A stretch of DNA of 64,000 nucleotides, taken from NCBI RefSeq assembly GCF_008386505.1, contig NZ_VUNZ01000004.1:248001-312000 (forward strand), in the 5' to 3' direction. This DNA comes from Chryseobacterium sediminis (GTDB lineage: Bacteria; Bacteroidota; Bacteroidia; Flavobacteriales; Weeksellaceae). This document shows, piece by piece, positions 25,516 through 34,397 of the stretch. Positions within the stretch are counted from its first letter, which is position 1, and the number at the start of each line of letters is the position of its first letter. The notes under the pieces are model-generated. The model searched no databases. It was not told where the DNA came from and saw only the letters and a list, made by a program, of their open reading frames with translations. Made by a program: the position numbers and the translations under genes.

Positions 25516-26919
25516 TTAATCTTCCTTCGACTTCATATTCTTTCCATCCGAAATATGCAGTCTTCTGAAAACAAATCCTGATAAAATAGTCAATATTCCT
25601 ACCGTGAGAAATGTGAATCGGAAGGCATTGTGGATTTCACCATTAATAAGATCCGTATTTTCAAACAGCTTTAAAACAATCAGCCCGAAGGCAATTCCAA
25701 AACCGATAGCCAGCTGTTGATTTACCGAAATTAAAGAGTTTCCGCTGCTGGTCTGGAAATTCCGAAGGTCGGCAATAGATATTGTGTTCATAGAAGTGAA
25801 CTGTATAGAGTTGAAAAAACCTAATACCGCGATAATGGGAATAAACCAATATAAGGAAGTGTGTATATCAGGTATGGCCAGCAGGCAGATCAGTGTTCCT
25901 ATGATGAATGTATTGATCATCAAAGTCTGCCGATAGCCATATTTATCCAGAATTTTAATCACAGATGATTTTCCGAAAATAGCTGTTAAAGCCATGGGAG
26001 CAATGATCCAGCCCGAAGTCACTGCTGATTGTTTATAGGCAATCTGAATCATCAGGGGAAGCAATAACGGAACAGAACTGATTCCTAATCTGGTGGCAAG
26101 GTTTCCCACAATACCTACCCGAAAAGTTCTCACCTGAAAAAGGTTTAACGGGAAGATAGGATTTCCTTCTCTTTTTGCATGTTTGTAATAATAATACAGG
26201 AACAGGAAGCCCATAATAAATACAAGCAAAACAGGAGTTATATTCTGCATATCCCCAAAAAGTTCCAGCGAAACGGAAAGCAGGAGAGAGGCTGCTGCAA
26301 AAATTAAAAAGCCTTTTAAATCAAAATCAACATCATCCGATTTATAATTGGGCATGAATTTTATTCCTAAAAGAATTCCTAAAACACCAATCGGGATATT
26401 AATCAGAAATATCCAGTGCCATGAAAGATAATCTACCATATAACCACCTACTAATGGACCGAGTACAGGACCAATAAGTGCCGGAATAATAGCAAAATTC
26501 ATCGCTTTGAGCAACTCACTTTTATCAAACGTTTTGATCAGTGCCAGTTTTCCGACAGGAGTCATTAAACTTCCTCCGACTCCCTGAATGACCCTTGAAA
26601 TAACGAGATGAGTAAGGTTTTGAGATAAAGAACAAAACAGAGAGCCAAGGCTGAACAATACCAACGAGAAAATAAATACTTTTTTGGTTCCAAATCTGTC
26701 TGCCAGGAATCCACTGGCCGGCATAAAAACAGCTAATGTCAGAACGTAACTGATGATGGCGTTCTGCATATTAAGTGGGGACTCATGCAGATCTTTTGCA
26801 ATAGAAGGCAGGGAAGTGTTCAGGATGGTTGAGTCCAGCATCTGCATAAAAATAGCGGTAGCCAGAATCAGAGGTAGTATTTTCTTTATGGATGTCTGTG
26901 GTGTGCTTGCTTCTGTCAT
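25516..26919 (-). CDS. MFS multidrug exporter, DHA2 family (EmrB/QacA type)
   Basis: 467 aa with about 13-14 hydrophobic helices; a proton-coupled drug or organic-solute exporter of the inner membrane. DHA2 motif D1 is LDSTILNTSLPSIA (about 28-41), motif A is GFLADRFGTKKVF (about 69-81) and motif C is GPVLGPLVGGYMVDY (about 150-164). No EmrA- or TolC-like partner gene is adjacent, so the export route across the outer membrane is unknown. It is transcribed in the same direction as the downstream pirin cluster but 134 bp away, with a promoter between. Confidence 0.92.
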   Translation of the reverse strand: MTEASTPQTSIKKILPLILATAIFMQMLDSTILNTSLPSIAKDLHESPLNMQNAIISYVLTLAVFMPASGFLADRFGTKKVFIFSLVLFSLGSLFCSLSQNLTHLVISRVIQGVGGSLMTPVGKLALIKTFDKSELLKAMNFAIIPALIGPVLGPLVGGYMVDYLSWHWIFLINIPIGVLGILLGIKFMPNYKSDDVDFDLKGFLIFAAASLLLSVSLELFGDMQNITPVLLVFIMGFLFLYYYYKHAKREGNPIFPLNLFQVRTFRVGIVGNLATRLGISSVPLLLPLMIQIAYKQSAVTSGWIIAPMALTAIFGKSSVIKILDKYGYRQTLMINTFIIGTLICLLAIPDIHTSLYWFIPIIAVLGFFNSIQFTSMNTISIADLRNFQTSSGNSLISVNQQLAIGFGIAFGLIVLKLFENTDLINGEIHNAFRFTFLTVGILTILSGFVFRRLHISDGKNMKSKED

Positions 26920-27023
26920 TTCGTATAGGCTGAACCGTTAGAAAACGTTCAGACTTATTTTATTTGAAGAACCTGCTTGCTTTAAGCAGTTTGATCTTTA
27001 GATAAAGAAATCCATATAAAATT

Positions 27024-27058
27024 AAAAAAGTCCTGCGAGATTTCACAGGACTTTTTGA
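27024..27058 (-). terminator. Intrinsic terminator after the 270-aa secreted protein gene
   Basis: AAAAAGTCCTG (27025-27035) pairs with CAGGACTTTTT (27046-27056), flanked by T-runs on both strands. It lies at the stop codon of the upstream minus-strand gene. Confidence 0.75.
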
Positions 27059-27059
27059 T

Positions 27060-27872
27060 TTATTTTCTAGGTTTTTCTACTCCTTTCCATTCATCACCGG
27101 CTTTTCTATACTGGCTTAAAGTGAACGTTTTGAAATCCTTTGTTTTGTATTCGATGTTATCGGTATTCTGCTCAAATGGCATGATGTAATAATATTCGAT
27201 ATCTGTCTTATCAGATTTGTTTCCTTTTTTTACACTAGGAACATATTTTGAAAACTTATAGCTTGGAAGATATTGTTTCAGTCTTGCGTAGAAAGCTTTG
27301 TCTTCTTTTTCGCTAGGGATGATATCTACAATATTCAGGTCATCTTTTTTCTTATCAATCCAAAGGTAATATGTCTTTTCTTCTCCCATATTTCTGTTGA
27401 AAGAGTTGAAGGCAAATAATTCTTTCGGTACAAGTTCTTTAATTTTTTCAGGATCAACCTTTGTGTAATACTGACCTTTTGAAGGATCTACATACGTTTC
27501 AAGGTTGTACATTAAAACAGAATTGTTTTCAAATTTTTTATTTTTAAAATATTGATTTAAAGATAATTCTGCAGTTGCTCTAAGTTCTTTACCTCTTGCA
27601 TCCAGTTTTTTTGTCGGATTCTGAGGATTTACATATTTTACAAATTCATATAAAACAACAGGCTTTATATCTTTAAGGTGAGGATAAGTTTTAAGCTGTT
27701 CAGCCTTTACAAGCCAGTAGAATTGTTGATAGTAGTCATCTTTATCTTGGTCTTTCACACTCTTGTAAGCCAAAGCAAGCTTCTTTGAATTCAGATATTT
27801 GCCGTATTTTCCTTGTCCAAAAGCAAAACTTATGGCTAATAAGGCAAATAAAACAGTAAGGTTTCTTCTCAT
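27060..27872 (-). CDS. Secreted hypothetical protein
   Basis: 270 aa from ATG 27872, which starts a good signal peptide (RRNLTVLFALLAISFAFGQ). The longer frame begins at a TTG inside the -7 box and is rejected. The mature protein is lysine- and tyrosine-rich (KYGKYLNSKKLALAYKSVK near its start) with no recognised domain, cysteine pattern or sorting signal, so it is probably periplasmic. Family not recognised. It is monocistronic, with a TATATTTG -7 box at 27900-27907 and a terminator at its 3' end. Confidence 0.72.
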   Translation of the reverse strand: MRRNLTVLFALLAISFAFGQGKYGKYLNSKKLALAYKSVKDQDKDDYYQQFYWLVKAEQLKTYPHLKDIKPVVLYEFVKYVNPQNPTKKLDARGKELRATAELSLNQYFKNKKFENNSVLMYNLETYVDPSKGQYYTKVDPEKIKELVPKELFAFNSFNRNMGEEKTYYLWIDKKKDDLNIVDIIPSEKEDKAFYARLKQYLPSYKFSKYVPSVKKGNKSDKTDIEYYYIMPFEQNTDNIEYKTKDFKTFTLSQYRKAGDEWKGVEKPRK

Positions 27873-27899
27873 TTTTTTATAATTGATATTTTCGTTTTC

Positions 27900-27907
27900 C
27901 AAATATA
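27900..27907 (-). promoter_or_regulatory. -7 box (TATATTTG) of the 270-aa secreted protein gene
   Basis: An exact TAnnTTTG on the minus strand, 27 nt upstream of ATG 27872. The in-frame TTG at 27902 overlaps this box and so cannot be the translated start. Confidence 0.5.
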
Positions 27908-27973
27908 ATTATTTATTAGATATTATTTTGGATTGTGAGTTAAATTATGCTATATTGTTATTGTTAATTCAAG

Positions 27974-27999
27974 AAAAAATCCTGTATTGCTACAGGATT
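27974..27999 (-). terminator. Distal terminator downstream of asnB
   Basis: AATCCTGTA (27978-27986) pairs with TACAGGATT (27991-27999), loop TTGC, with TTTTTT on the minus strand. It lies 340 bp beyond the asnB stop, with the palindromic repeat and the CCCGAAA array in between, so the asnB 3' UTR would carry both. Confidence 0.6.
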
Positions 28000-28083
28000 G
28001 ATAAATTATAACTGAGGAAGTTAGGTGTTTGAATGAAAAAAATATAAATGTCAATAGCGAATAATTATGGTAAATAACTGAAA

Positions 28084-28240
28084 AACAAACGCAATGAACG
28101 CAAGGTTTATATTTAATCTTATATATTTTGTTCGCAAAGGCACTTCGTTCAGCTAGTGTGTCAGTTTGTTAATTGCTGAGTGAAACGCCCTTGCGATCAT
28201 TTTTAAATATTAGAAATCCTTACCGTACTCTGCGTTAAAA
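28084..28240. repeat. Palindromic intergenic repeat, full copy (B)
   Basis: A ~157-bp unit. Outer ends are AACGC-like (left) and TCTGCGTTAAAA (right). The inner long imperfect stem is TTGTTCGCAAAGGCACTTCG... with GCTGAGTGAAACGCCCTTGC.... Related copies are at 20924, 45341, 53684 and 53850. It has no coding capacity. Confidence 0.75.
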
Positions 28241-28243
28241 TAT

Positions 28244-28271
28244 CCCGAAACCCGAAACCCGAAACCCGAAA
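28244..28271. repeat. Short tandem repeat (CCCGAAA)x4
   Basis: Four perfect heptamers, followed by a decayed CCTCGAATCACGAAAC and then a stretch with GCGCAGCAGATTGACCATT. The reverse-complement heptamer (CGGGTTT)x3 occurs at 51068-51088 beside a similar TTGCGAAGCA...TTGACCATT stretch. Confidence 0.7.
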
Positions 28272-28338
28272 CCTCGAATCACGAAACAGATTCACAAGCG
28301 CAGCAGATTGACCATTAACTATTCACTAATCACACCCT

Positions 28339-30006
28339 CTAGTACGAAGTCTCATGTACCTTCACTGCTCTTCCGCTCGGATCATTCATTTTTTTGAATG
28401 CTTCATCCCATTCTAAAGCGATAGGAGTGGAGCATGCAACAGACGGAACAGAAGGTACGGTTGCGGCGGCCGTTTCACTTGGGAAATGCTCTTCAAAAAT
28501 AGTTCTGTATCTGTATTCTTCTTTATTCTGAGGCGTGTTTAACGGAAATCTGAATCTCGCATTAGTCATCATTTCATCCGTTACTTCTTTTTCAGCAACC
28601 TCTTTTAAGGTATCGATCCAAGAATAGCCTACACCATCTGAGAACTGTTCTTTCTGTCTCCAGACAATAGAATCAGGAAGAATATCTTCAAAGGCTTTTC
28701 TCAATACCCATTTTTCGATTTTTCCTTCAGCTGTATTGATCATTTTATCTTGTGGGTTGAGAGTCATGGCTATATCCATAAATTCTTTATCAAGAAAAGG
28801 AACTCTGCCTTCAATTCCCCAGCTCATTAACGCTTTGTTGGCTCTTAAGCAGTCATACAGGTGAAGTTTACCTAATTTTCTTACTGTTTCATCATGGAAT
28901 TCTTTTGCATTGGGAGCTTTATGGAAATATAAATATCCACCGAATAGTTCATCAGAGCCTTCTCCTGAAAGTACCATTTTTATTCCCATAGATTTGATTA
29001 CTCTTGCCAGAAGATACATTGGGGTAGATGCTCTGATTGTTGTTACATCATAGGTTTCCAGATGGTAAATGACATCACGTACAGCATCCAGTCCTTCCTG
29101 AACGGTAAAGTTAACTTCATGATGAACAGATCCTATGTGTTTTGCAGCTGTTTGTGCAGCAGCCAGGTCTGGAGAGCCAACTAATCCTACCGCAAAACTA
29201 TGAAGTCTTGGATACCAGGCTTCCTGTGTATCGCCACTTTCGATTCTCTGGCGGGCAAATTTTGCAGTGATCGCTGATATAACCGAAGAATCCAAACCTC
29301 CGGAAAGAAGCACTCCATAAGGAACGTCACTCATCAGTTGTCTGTGAACGGCATCCTCAAGGCCTTTTCTCAATTTTGCGATATCTGTTTCGTTTTCTTT
29401 TACATGATCAAAACTGTCCCAGTCTCTTGTATACCATTGCTGAAGTTCAACGCCGTCCGGACTGTAAACAAAATGTCCCGGTAAGAAGGTTTCTATTTTT
29501 TTACATACTCCTTCAAGGGCTTTTAATTCAGAAGCTACATAGTAGTTTCCGTTTTTGTCCCATCCTTGATAAAGAGGGCAGATTCCCATATGGTCACGGG
29601 CAATAAGGTAGACCTCATTTTCAGTGTCATATAATGCGAAAGCAAAAATTCCGTTCAGTTTTTCAACAAAATCTTTTCCGTACTTTCTGTAAAGAGCTAA
29701 AATTACCTCGCAGTCAGATTGGGTCTGAAACTCATAATCAGGAAATTCTTCTTTTAATTCTCTATGGTTGTAGATTTCACCGTTCACGGCTAATACTACT
29801 TTTCCGTCTTTTGTAAATAAAGGTTGTTTTCCAGAAGTAGGATCTACAATGGCAAGTCTTTCATGAGAGAAAATTACTTTTTCATCCTGAAAAACTCCGC
29901 TCCAATCCGGTCCTCTGTGACGGATTTTTTTTGACATTTCCAAAACCTGAGGTCTTAATACTTCAGTTTTCTGCTTGGCATCAAATAAACATACAATTCC
30001 ACACAT
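28339..30006 (-). CDS. asnB: Asparagine synthase B (glutamine-hydrolysing)
   Basis: 555 aa, the full family length. It makes asparagine from aspartate, ATP and glutamine. The N-terminal Ntn glutaminase domain begins MCGIVCLFDA with nucleophile C2, and contains HRGPDWSGVF and NGEIYNHREL. The C-terminal synthetase domain has the PPi loop LLSGGLDSSVISAI near 233-246, then VLSGEGSDELFGGY. It is transcribed alone from a well-formed promoter at 30027-30057. The C-terminal tail (PSGRAVKVHETSY) matches the bacterial AsnB class. Regulation by the Lrp/AsnC protein at 7664 is possible but unsupported by any seen operator. Confidence 0.96.
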   Translation of the reverse strand: MCGIVCLFDAKQKTEVLRPQVLEMSKKIRHRGPDWSGVFQDEKVIFSHERLAIVDPTSGKQPLFTKDGKVVLAVNGEIYNHRELKEEFPDYEFQTQSDCEVILALYRKYGKDFVEKLNGIFAFALYDTENEVYLIARDHMGICPLYQGWDKNGNYYVASELKALEGVCKKIETFLPGHFVYSPDGVELQQWYTRDWDSFDHVKENETDIAKLRKGLEDAVHRQLMSDVPYGVLLSGGLDSSVISAITAKFARQRIESGDTQEAWYPRLHSFAVGLVGSPDLAAAQTAAKHIGSVHHEVNFTVQEGLDAVRDVIYHLETYDVTTIRASTPMYLLARVIKSMGIKMVLSGEGSDELFGGYLYFHKAPNAKEFHDETVRKLGKLHLYDCLRANKALMSWGIEGRVPFLDKEFMDIAMTLNPQDKMINTAEGKIEKWVLRKAFEDILPDSIVWRQKEQFSDGVGYSWIDTLKEVAEKEVTDEMMTNARFRFPLNTPQNKEEYRYRTIFEEHFPSETAAATVPSVPSVACSTPIALEWDEAFKKMNDPSGRAVKVHETSY

Positions 30007-30026
30007 AATTTCTATTATTTATGTGA

Positions 30027-30057
30027 CAAAAGTAGAGGGGATGTTTATAAATAACAA
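30027..30057 (-). promoter_or_regulatory. asnB promoter (TTG-N20-TACTTTTG)
   Basis: Minus-strand TTG (30055-30057), a 20-bp spacer and TACTTTTG (30027-30034) match the Bacteroidetes sigma-A pattern TTG-N17-23-TAnnTTTG. The -7 box is 20 nt before the asnB ATG. Confidence 0.65.
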
Positions 30058-30289
30058 TGAAAAATATTTAAAAATGAAAATTTTTAATCAATTAGTGCTT
30101 TCAAGTTAAAAATTTTAACTATTTCTTGAAATTGACATGCTTTTGATTAATTTTTTTCGTTGAGCTAAAATTGATGATTTTCTATACAAAATAAAAATGA
30201 CATATTTATTAATCTATGGTAATTAATTATATGAATTTTAACCCTTACTTTGTGGCTCGAAATAATTTTTTTTCATCATTTGTGTTTTT
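30058..30289. other. AT-rich gap upstream of asnB
   Basis: Part of the 319-bp stretch 30007-30325. It holds no gene. A 17-nt perfect palindrome AGTTAAAAATTTTAACT lies at 30104-30120, about 50 bp upstream of the asnB promoter, and could be an operator. Nothing else was recognised. Confidence 0.35.
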
Positions 30290-30324
30290 ACCTTCTTGCA
30301 ATTCTCATGCAAGAAGGTTTTGTT
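30290..30324 (+). terminator. Hairpin with T-run on the plus strand, orphan orientation
   Basis: ACCTTCTTGCA (30290-30300) pairs with TGCAAGAAGGT (30308-30318), then TTTGTTTTTATT on the plus strand. It directly abuts the minus-strand gene stop at 30326, where the minus side lacks a clean T-run. It may still end that gene, or end an unseen plus-strand RNA. Confidence 0.5.
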
Positions 30325-30325
30325 T

Positions 30326-31993
30326 TTATTGCACTCCAAGCAGTGTTCCCGAAACATTCCACGAACTGAAACTTGTTCCTTCGGAAGCTCCCTGAGGAAT
30401 TTTTACCTGAATCGTATGTTTTCCGGCTTTCAAATCTCCAAGAGGAATGAAGTTAGGATTTGTAACTGTTCCCGGACACCAGTTTGATCTGCTGAGGTCT
30501 GATGACGAAAGACCATCCTGGAAGTTTCCTGATGCCGGATTGTACAAACGGTAAGAACCACAGTCTGTTCTCCACGGCACAAATGAAAATACCGGCTTTC
30601 CATCAACAAAAATAGAATTGGCTTTAGGAACAAATTCATCTCCGTTTTCCCAACCTCCATGTCCTGTAGTGGTATATCTTAGCTGAGCATTTTTCAAATC
30701 TTTATCTAAAGTGAAATTAACAAGAAGCCCTTTATCCTGATTGAACATGGTAGAGTAGTCCTGTCCGGCCATTTCCATAATATTTAAAGTATTGAATAGC
30801 GGGATCACTGTATTGTTTTTATAAATCGCCTGATCACTCTTGTGAATGGTGATATCAAGGCTCACTTTATGTCCTCCTTTATCATAGTTGCCGATAAATG
30901 TACCTACCCAAAGTTCTTTTCCTGATAATGCAGGTTTAAGCTCTGTAATATCCTGTCGGTAAGGGCTGATGGTCTGCCAGTTTTTTCCTTTAAGTTGAAT
31001 ATGATTGAACTTCTGGATTCCAAAAGCGGTAAAGAATCTCATCATTTCCATGGCAGGGCTATAGTTGTCGGTAGTTGTTATCCCGTAATATTGCTTTCCG
31101 TTTCCATTTTCATAGACAGGAAGCGTTTTTGCACCTTTTTCCAATCCATCAAAAAAAGACTTTTCCTTATCCTGAGGAATGAAAAATACAGTTCCGGTTC
31201 TGTCATAGGCATCACCGTTTGATTGCTGTTTCAGTTCTACAAAAATATTTTCTCCTTCTGTAATCGCAGGAAATTTTACTTTTTTAAGAATGATCGTTCC
31301 GTTGGCATATCTTTTTATCTGGTCATCAGATTTTGAGGCATCAGAGAAATTGATGGTTTCATTTTCAAAAACATTCAACGTAGTAAATCTGCTTTTCCAA
31401 AGTAAATCTTTATATCCCAACTGATCTGTTGTCTGGATGTTTCCTTTGATAATATTATCAATTCCTGTATTTTTTATTTTTTTAATTGAACTGGCTGTAA
31501 TTAAGGAGTTTTTATTTCTCTCCACTTCCAGAACCAATCCTAAATTCTGTCCTAAAACAGAAGGTCCGCCTTTTAGCTTCAGGTCATTTGTATACCAGAT
31601 TTCAATGGTGTTTGAGTTCACCTTTGTGACTGCTTTTTTACAGTTATATCCTAAAATCTTTTTAGTTTCATTGGTTATTTCAAAATCCTGTTTTCCTACA
31701 GATTCAGCATCTGATGTTGAAATAATAGATTCAGGTTTTAAAAAAGCATACGAAACAATAGTGTTTGATGGCTTTTCTACCTTTGTGATTTCATATGGGA
31801 AGCTGTTTTTTTGTTCTTTGATTGTACTGTTGAGTATGAAACTTTCTTTCTCGTTAACCCAAACGATGGTGGAGGGCTGGTCAGCAGTTGTTTTTCCGTT
31901 GTACGAGCTTGTATACTGGATTTCATAGGTCTGTGCAGAAAACAGACAGTATAAGAAGATGGCTATAAAACTGAAAACAATTCTTGTATGCAT
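30326..31993 (-). CDS. GLPGLI domain fused to PNGase F-like glycopeptide amidase
   Basis: 555 aa, secreted (signal peptide about 1-21, ending FSAQ). Residues about 22-175 resemble the GLPGLI family (FEITNETKKILGYNCKKA and EIWYTNDLKLKGGPS at 104-145, with LGLVLEVE in place of the usual GLPGLIL). Residues about 200-555 resemble PNGase F, the enzyme first known from Elizabethkingia that releases N-glycans from asparagine. D264 in AYDRTG fits the catalytic Asp of PNGase F (EWDRYA), E453 in GDEF fits its AEW glutamate, and SRSNWCPG (501-508) matches its RAGWCPG. A third acidic residue (E118 of PNGase F) has no clear partner. It is monocistronic with its own promoter. Activity is not certain. Confidence 0.78.
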   Translation of the reverse strand: MHTRIVFSFIAIFLYCLFSAQTYEIQYTSSYNGKTTADQPSTIVWVNEKESFILNSTIKEQKNSFPYEITKVEKPSNTIVSYAFLKPESIISTSDAESVGKQDFEITNETKKILGYNCKKAVTKVNSNTIEIWYTNDLKLKGGPSVLGQNLGLVLEVERNKNSLITASSIKKIKNTGIDNIIKGNIQTTDQLGYKDLLWKSRFTTLNVFENETINFSDASKSDDQIKRYANGTIILKKVKFPAITEGENIFVELKQQSNGDAYDRTGTVFFIPQDKEKSFFDGLEKGAKTLPVYENGNGKQYYGITTTDNYSPAMEMMRFFTAFGIQKFNHIQLKGKNWQTISPYRQDITELKPALSGKELWVGTFIGNYDKGGHKVSLDITIHKSDQAIYKNNTVIPLFNTLNIMEMAGQDYSTMFNQDKGLLVNFTLDKDLKNAQLRYTTTGHGGWENGDEFVPKANSIFVDGKPVFSFVPWRTDCGSYRLYNPASGNFQDGLSSSDLSRSNWCPGTVTNPNFIPLGDLKAGKHTIQVKIPQGASEGTSFSSWNVSGTLLGVQ

Positions 31994-32012
31994 AAATAAA
32001 ATGAGTTTGATG

Positions 32013-32043
32013 CAAAGTTATTCTAAAGTTTCCACAGCATCAA
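32013..32043 (-). promoter_or_regulatory. Promoter of the GLPGLI/PNGase F-like gene (TTG-N20-TAACTTTG)
   Basis: Minus-strand TTG (32041-32043), a 20-bp spacer, TAACTTTG (32013-32020), 19 nt before the ATG at 31993. It fits the flavobacterial sigma-A pattern. Confidence 0.62.
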
Positions 32044-32185
32044 CACGGTTTAATCTATACAGTTAGTAGAGAATGTACTTTAAATGTTACAAAAAATGTT
32101 ACACTTTTTTGAAAGATTTTTTTTGAACAATATTAGTATTTGAAATAATTTTATAAATGTTACGTTCAATCAAAAAACAATACCC

Positions 32186-33139
32186 TTGAAATATTTTATT
32201 CTGTATTTTCTATTTCTTGTATCATCAAACTTTGTAAAGGCTCATAAACCTAAAGTAAGAATTGAAACTTTTAGAAATGTAAAGACTTATTTTAACTCAG
32301 AATTTAACTTTAATCCGAAAACAATTGCGTCAGAAGAACTCAAGATCCGAGTTATCGGGCAACTTTCCAGAGTTATTGCTGAAAAACTCGGGTATTCTGA
32401 TACGATTATGATTGAAAGAAAAACTTATTATTCTCATGATCCCCATCAAAAGTTTTTTATTCTGGAAAATAATAATTCTCAGTATAAGCTTGCAGTTTTA
32501 GATGATGGGACTGTATTGAAAAGTAATAATAAGGGATTGGCTGTAAGAATTTTGAGTGAAAATATAAATGTGGTTGATGTTTTAAAACTTGTTGAATACT
32601 CTATTTTGAATAGGAAAAAACTTAATAAAAAGCTTATTCCTACAACCTATTTTTTTGAACAAAACCAACAACTGTCTTTATTAGTTAATTCTGAGGAGTT
32701 TATTCAGAGATTATGTAAGTCTAAATCTAAACTAGTAAATGAGGTAATTGGTAATGAAATTGAACTATTGGACAATGGATTTTTAAGAACCAAAATTTCC
32801 TGGAAAAGTGGAAAATTTGTATTTGGAATCAATAATAAATATCCAGCCAGTGGCGATTATTATAAAAGCGAATTGAGTGATTATGAAATTGAAGATTTTA
32901 AATATTACGTAGATTCTGTTTATTCAAATTGTTTTTTGATTTTTCATAACTCAAAAGAGTTTACCTATTTCGATGGGGAAAATGAAAATACATCAGCTAC
33001 AATAAAAGTTGAAAATGATTCATGGTATCCGTTTCAGCTCTCAAAAGATAGATTTGATGATAAAGTAATTTTATTCAATAATAATAGATATTTCTATGTG
33101 TATAATTTCAAAAAAAAACTACTCAAAAAAATAGAGTAG
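32186..33139 (+). CDS. AT-rich secreted orphan protein with TTG start
   Basis: 317 aa, family not recognised. The start is a TTG at 32186: no ATG lies between it and residue 75, and TTG begins a proper signal peptide (KYFILYFLFLVSSNFVKAH). The mature part is rich in Asn, Lys, Phe and Tyr, with no cysteine pattern or sorting domain. Its base composition is clearly more AT-rich than its neighbours, which with the isolated position suggests acquisition or fast drift. The terminator stem overlaps its last codons and stop. No exact TAnnTTTG precedes it (near match TAGTATTTG at about 32131). Confidence 0.7.
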   Translation: MKYFILYFLFLVSSNFVKAHKPKVRIETFRNVKTYFNSEFNFNPKTIASEELKIRVIGQLSRVIAEKLGYSDTIMIERKTYYSHDPHQKFFILENNNSQYKLAVLDDGTVLKSNNKGLAVRILSENINVVDVLKLVEYSILNRKKLNKKLIPTTYFFEQNQQLSLLVNSEEFIQRLCKSKSKLVNEVIGNEIELLDNGFLRTKISWKSGKFVFGINNKYPASGDYYKSELSDYEIEDFKYYVDSVYSNCFLIFHNSKEFTYFDGENENTSATIKVENDSWYPFQLSKDRFDDKVILFNNNRYFYVYNFKKKLLKKIE

Positions 33140-33145
33140 TTTTTA
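33111..33145. terminator. Terminator overlapping the stop codon of the 317-aa gene
   Basis: AAAACTACTC (33115-33124) pairs with GAGTAGTTTT (33134-33143). The TAG stop (33137-33139) lies inside the right arm. A- and T-runs on either side make it bidirectional, serving the convergent methyltransferase gene as well. Confidence 0.75.
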
Positions 33146-33166
33146 TGTATTATTATTGGGTTTAGA

Positions 33167-34372
33167 TTAAGAAATTCTCTCAATCAAAGCCATATAGAAT
33201 CCGTCATAACCTTCGCTAGGCATTACTTTTTCATCCTTAATCATTTTGAATCCAGGATTATTTTTAATGAATTCGTCTACCTGCAGATTGTTTTCAGATG
33301 GAAGAATAGAACATGTAGCATACACCATTTTCCCTCCTTTTTTAAGCATTTTAGAGTAGTCCTGAAGAATTTGCTGCTGTTCTTTTTTAATTCTGTCAAT
33401 AAAGTCCTGATCAATTTTCCACTTACTGTCCGGGTTTCTTTTTAAAACTCCAAGACCAGAACATGGGGCATCAATCAGAAGTCTGTCGGCTTTTTCATGG
33501 AGACGTTTGATAACTTTATTATCGGCAATCATACGGGTTTCAATATTGTGGGCTCCGGCTCTTTTGGCACGACGCTTCAATTCTGCAAGTTTCCACTCGA
33601 AAATATCCAGGGCAACAATCTGACCTTTGTTTTTCATTAGTGCTGCTAAGTGAAGTGTTTTTCCTCCCGCACCTGCACACGCATCTACCACTCTTTGTCC
33701 TTCCTGTACATCAAGGAAATAACCGATCTTTTGAGAAGAAGCATCCTGAACTTCAAATAATCCTTCTTTAAAAGCCGTGGTAAGAAAAACGTTTTTCTTT
33801 TCTTCTAACTGAACAGCATCAGGATAATTTTTAATAGGAAAAGAAACAATCCCTTCATCAGAAAGGTCAGAAATAAGTTCTTTTGTTGTTGTTCTTAAAG
33901 AGTTTGCTCTTAAAACTGTAGGTGCCTGTTCATTCAAAGCAATCATTTCTCTTTCCCATTTGGCTCCAAGCTCTTTTTCAAGAGTTTCAGCAAGCCATTC
34001 AGGAATAGAATGTTCTATTGCTTTTGTAGGAACTGTATTCTTTTTAAGTTTGGTAAGAATGTCGGCAATTTTGATTCCGTCAAATTCTTCAAACTTTTTA
34101 TAATTGGTTTTACTCCAAAGTAAATAGGCGATGATAAGCTTGTAAATATTATTGGGTTTTACACCTTCTCCCATATAATATTCAAGACGTTTTTTCCAAC
34201 GGATAATATTGTAAAAAATTTCAGAAACAACGGCTCTGTCCTGGCTTCCCCATTTTCTGTTTGCTTTCAAAAGTCTTTCAATAACTTTATCTGCATATTT
34301 GTTTTTCTCAAAAAATGTCTCCTGTAGGGCATCGTGAATTCCGATTGCCAAGTTTCTGTGAATAAGTTCCAT
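33167..34372 (-). CDS. RsmB/NOP-family 16S rRNA cytosine-C5 methyltransferase
   Basis: 401 aa. An N-terminal NusB-like RNA-binding part (about 1-140) is followed by a Rossmann methyltransferase domain. The cofactor loop is VVDACAGAGGKTLHLA (228-243). Motif IV is DAPCSGLGVLKRNPD (C304) and motif VI is YATCSILPSEN (C354, the expected nucleophile). It makes m5C in rRNA; RsmB acts at C967, but family members have varied targets, so the exact base is not assigned. Transcribed alone, with a TATTTTTG -7 box at 34398-34405. Confidence 0.92.
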   Translation of the reverse strand: MELIHRNLAIGIHDALQETFFEKNKYADKVIERLLKANRKWGSQDRAVVSEIFYNIIRWKKRLEYYMGEGVKPNNIYKLIIAYLLWSKTNYKKFEEFDGIKIADILTKLKKNTVPTKAIEHSIPEWLAETLEKELGAKWEREMIALNEQAPTVLRANSLRTTTKELISDLSDEGIVSFPIKNYPDAVQLEEKKNVFLTTAFKEGLFEVQDASSQKIGYFLDVQEGQRVVDACAGAGGKTLHLAALMKNKGQIVALDIFEWKLAELKRRAKRAGAHNIETRMIADNKVIKRLHEKADRLLIDAPCSGLGVLKRNPDSKWKIDQDFIDRIKKEQQQILQDYSKMLKKGGKMVYATCSILPSENNLQVDEFIKNNPGFKMIKDEKVMPSEGYDGFYMALIERIS

Positions 34373-34397
34373 AAGTTTGCTTCGCTGTTTGAATCTG

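Noticed and set aside
27873..27902. TTG start of the 270-aa secreted protein
   Set aside because: The TTG lies within the -7 box; ATG 27872 gives a proper signal peptide.
28244..28271. CRISPR array
   Set aside because: The repeats are perfect 7-bp units with no spacers, and no cas gene is present.
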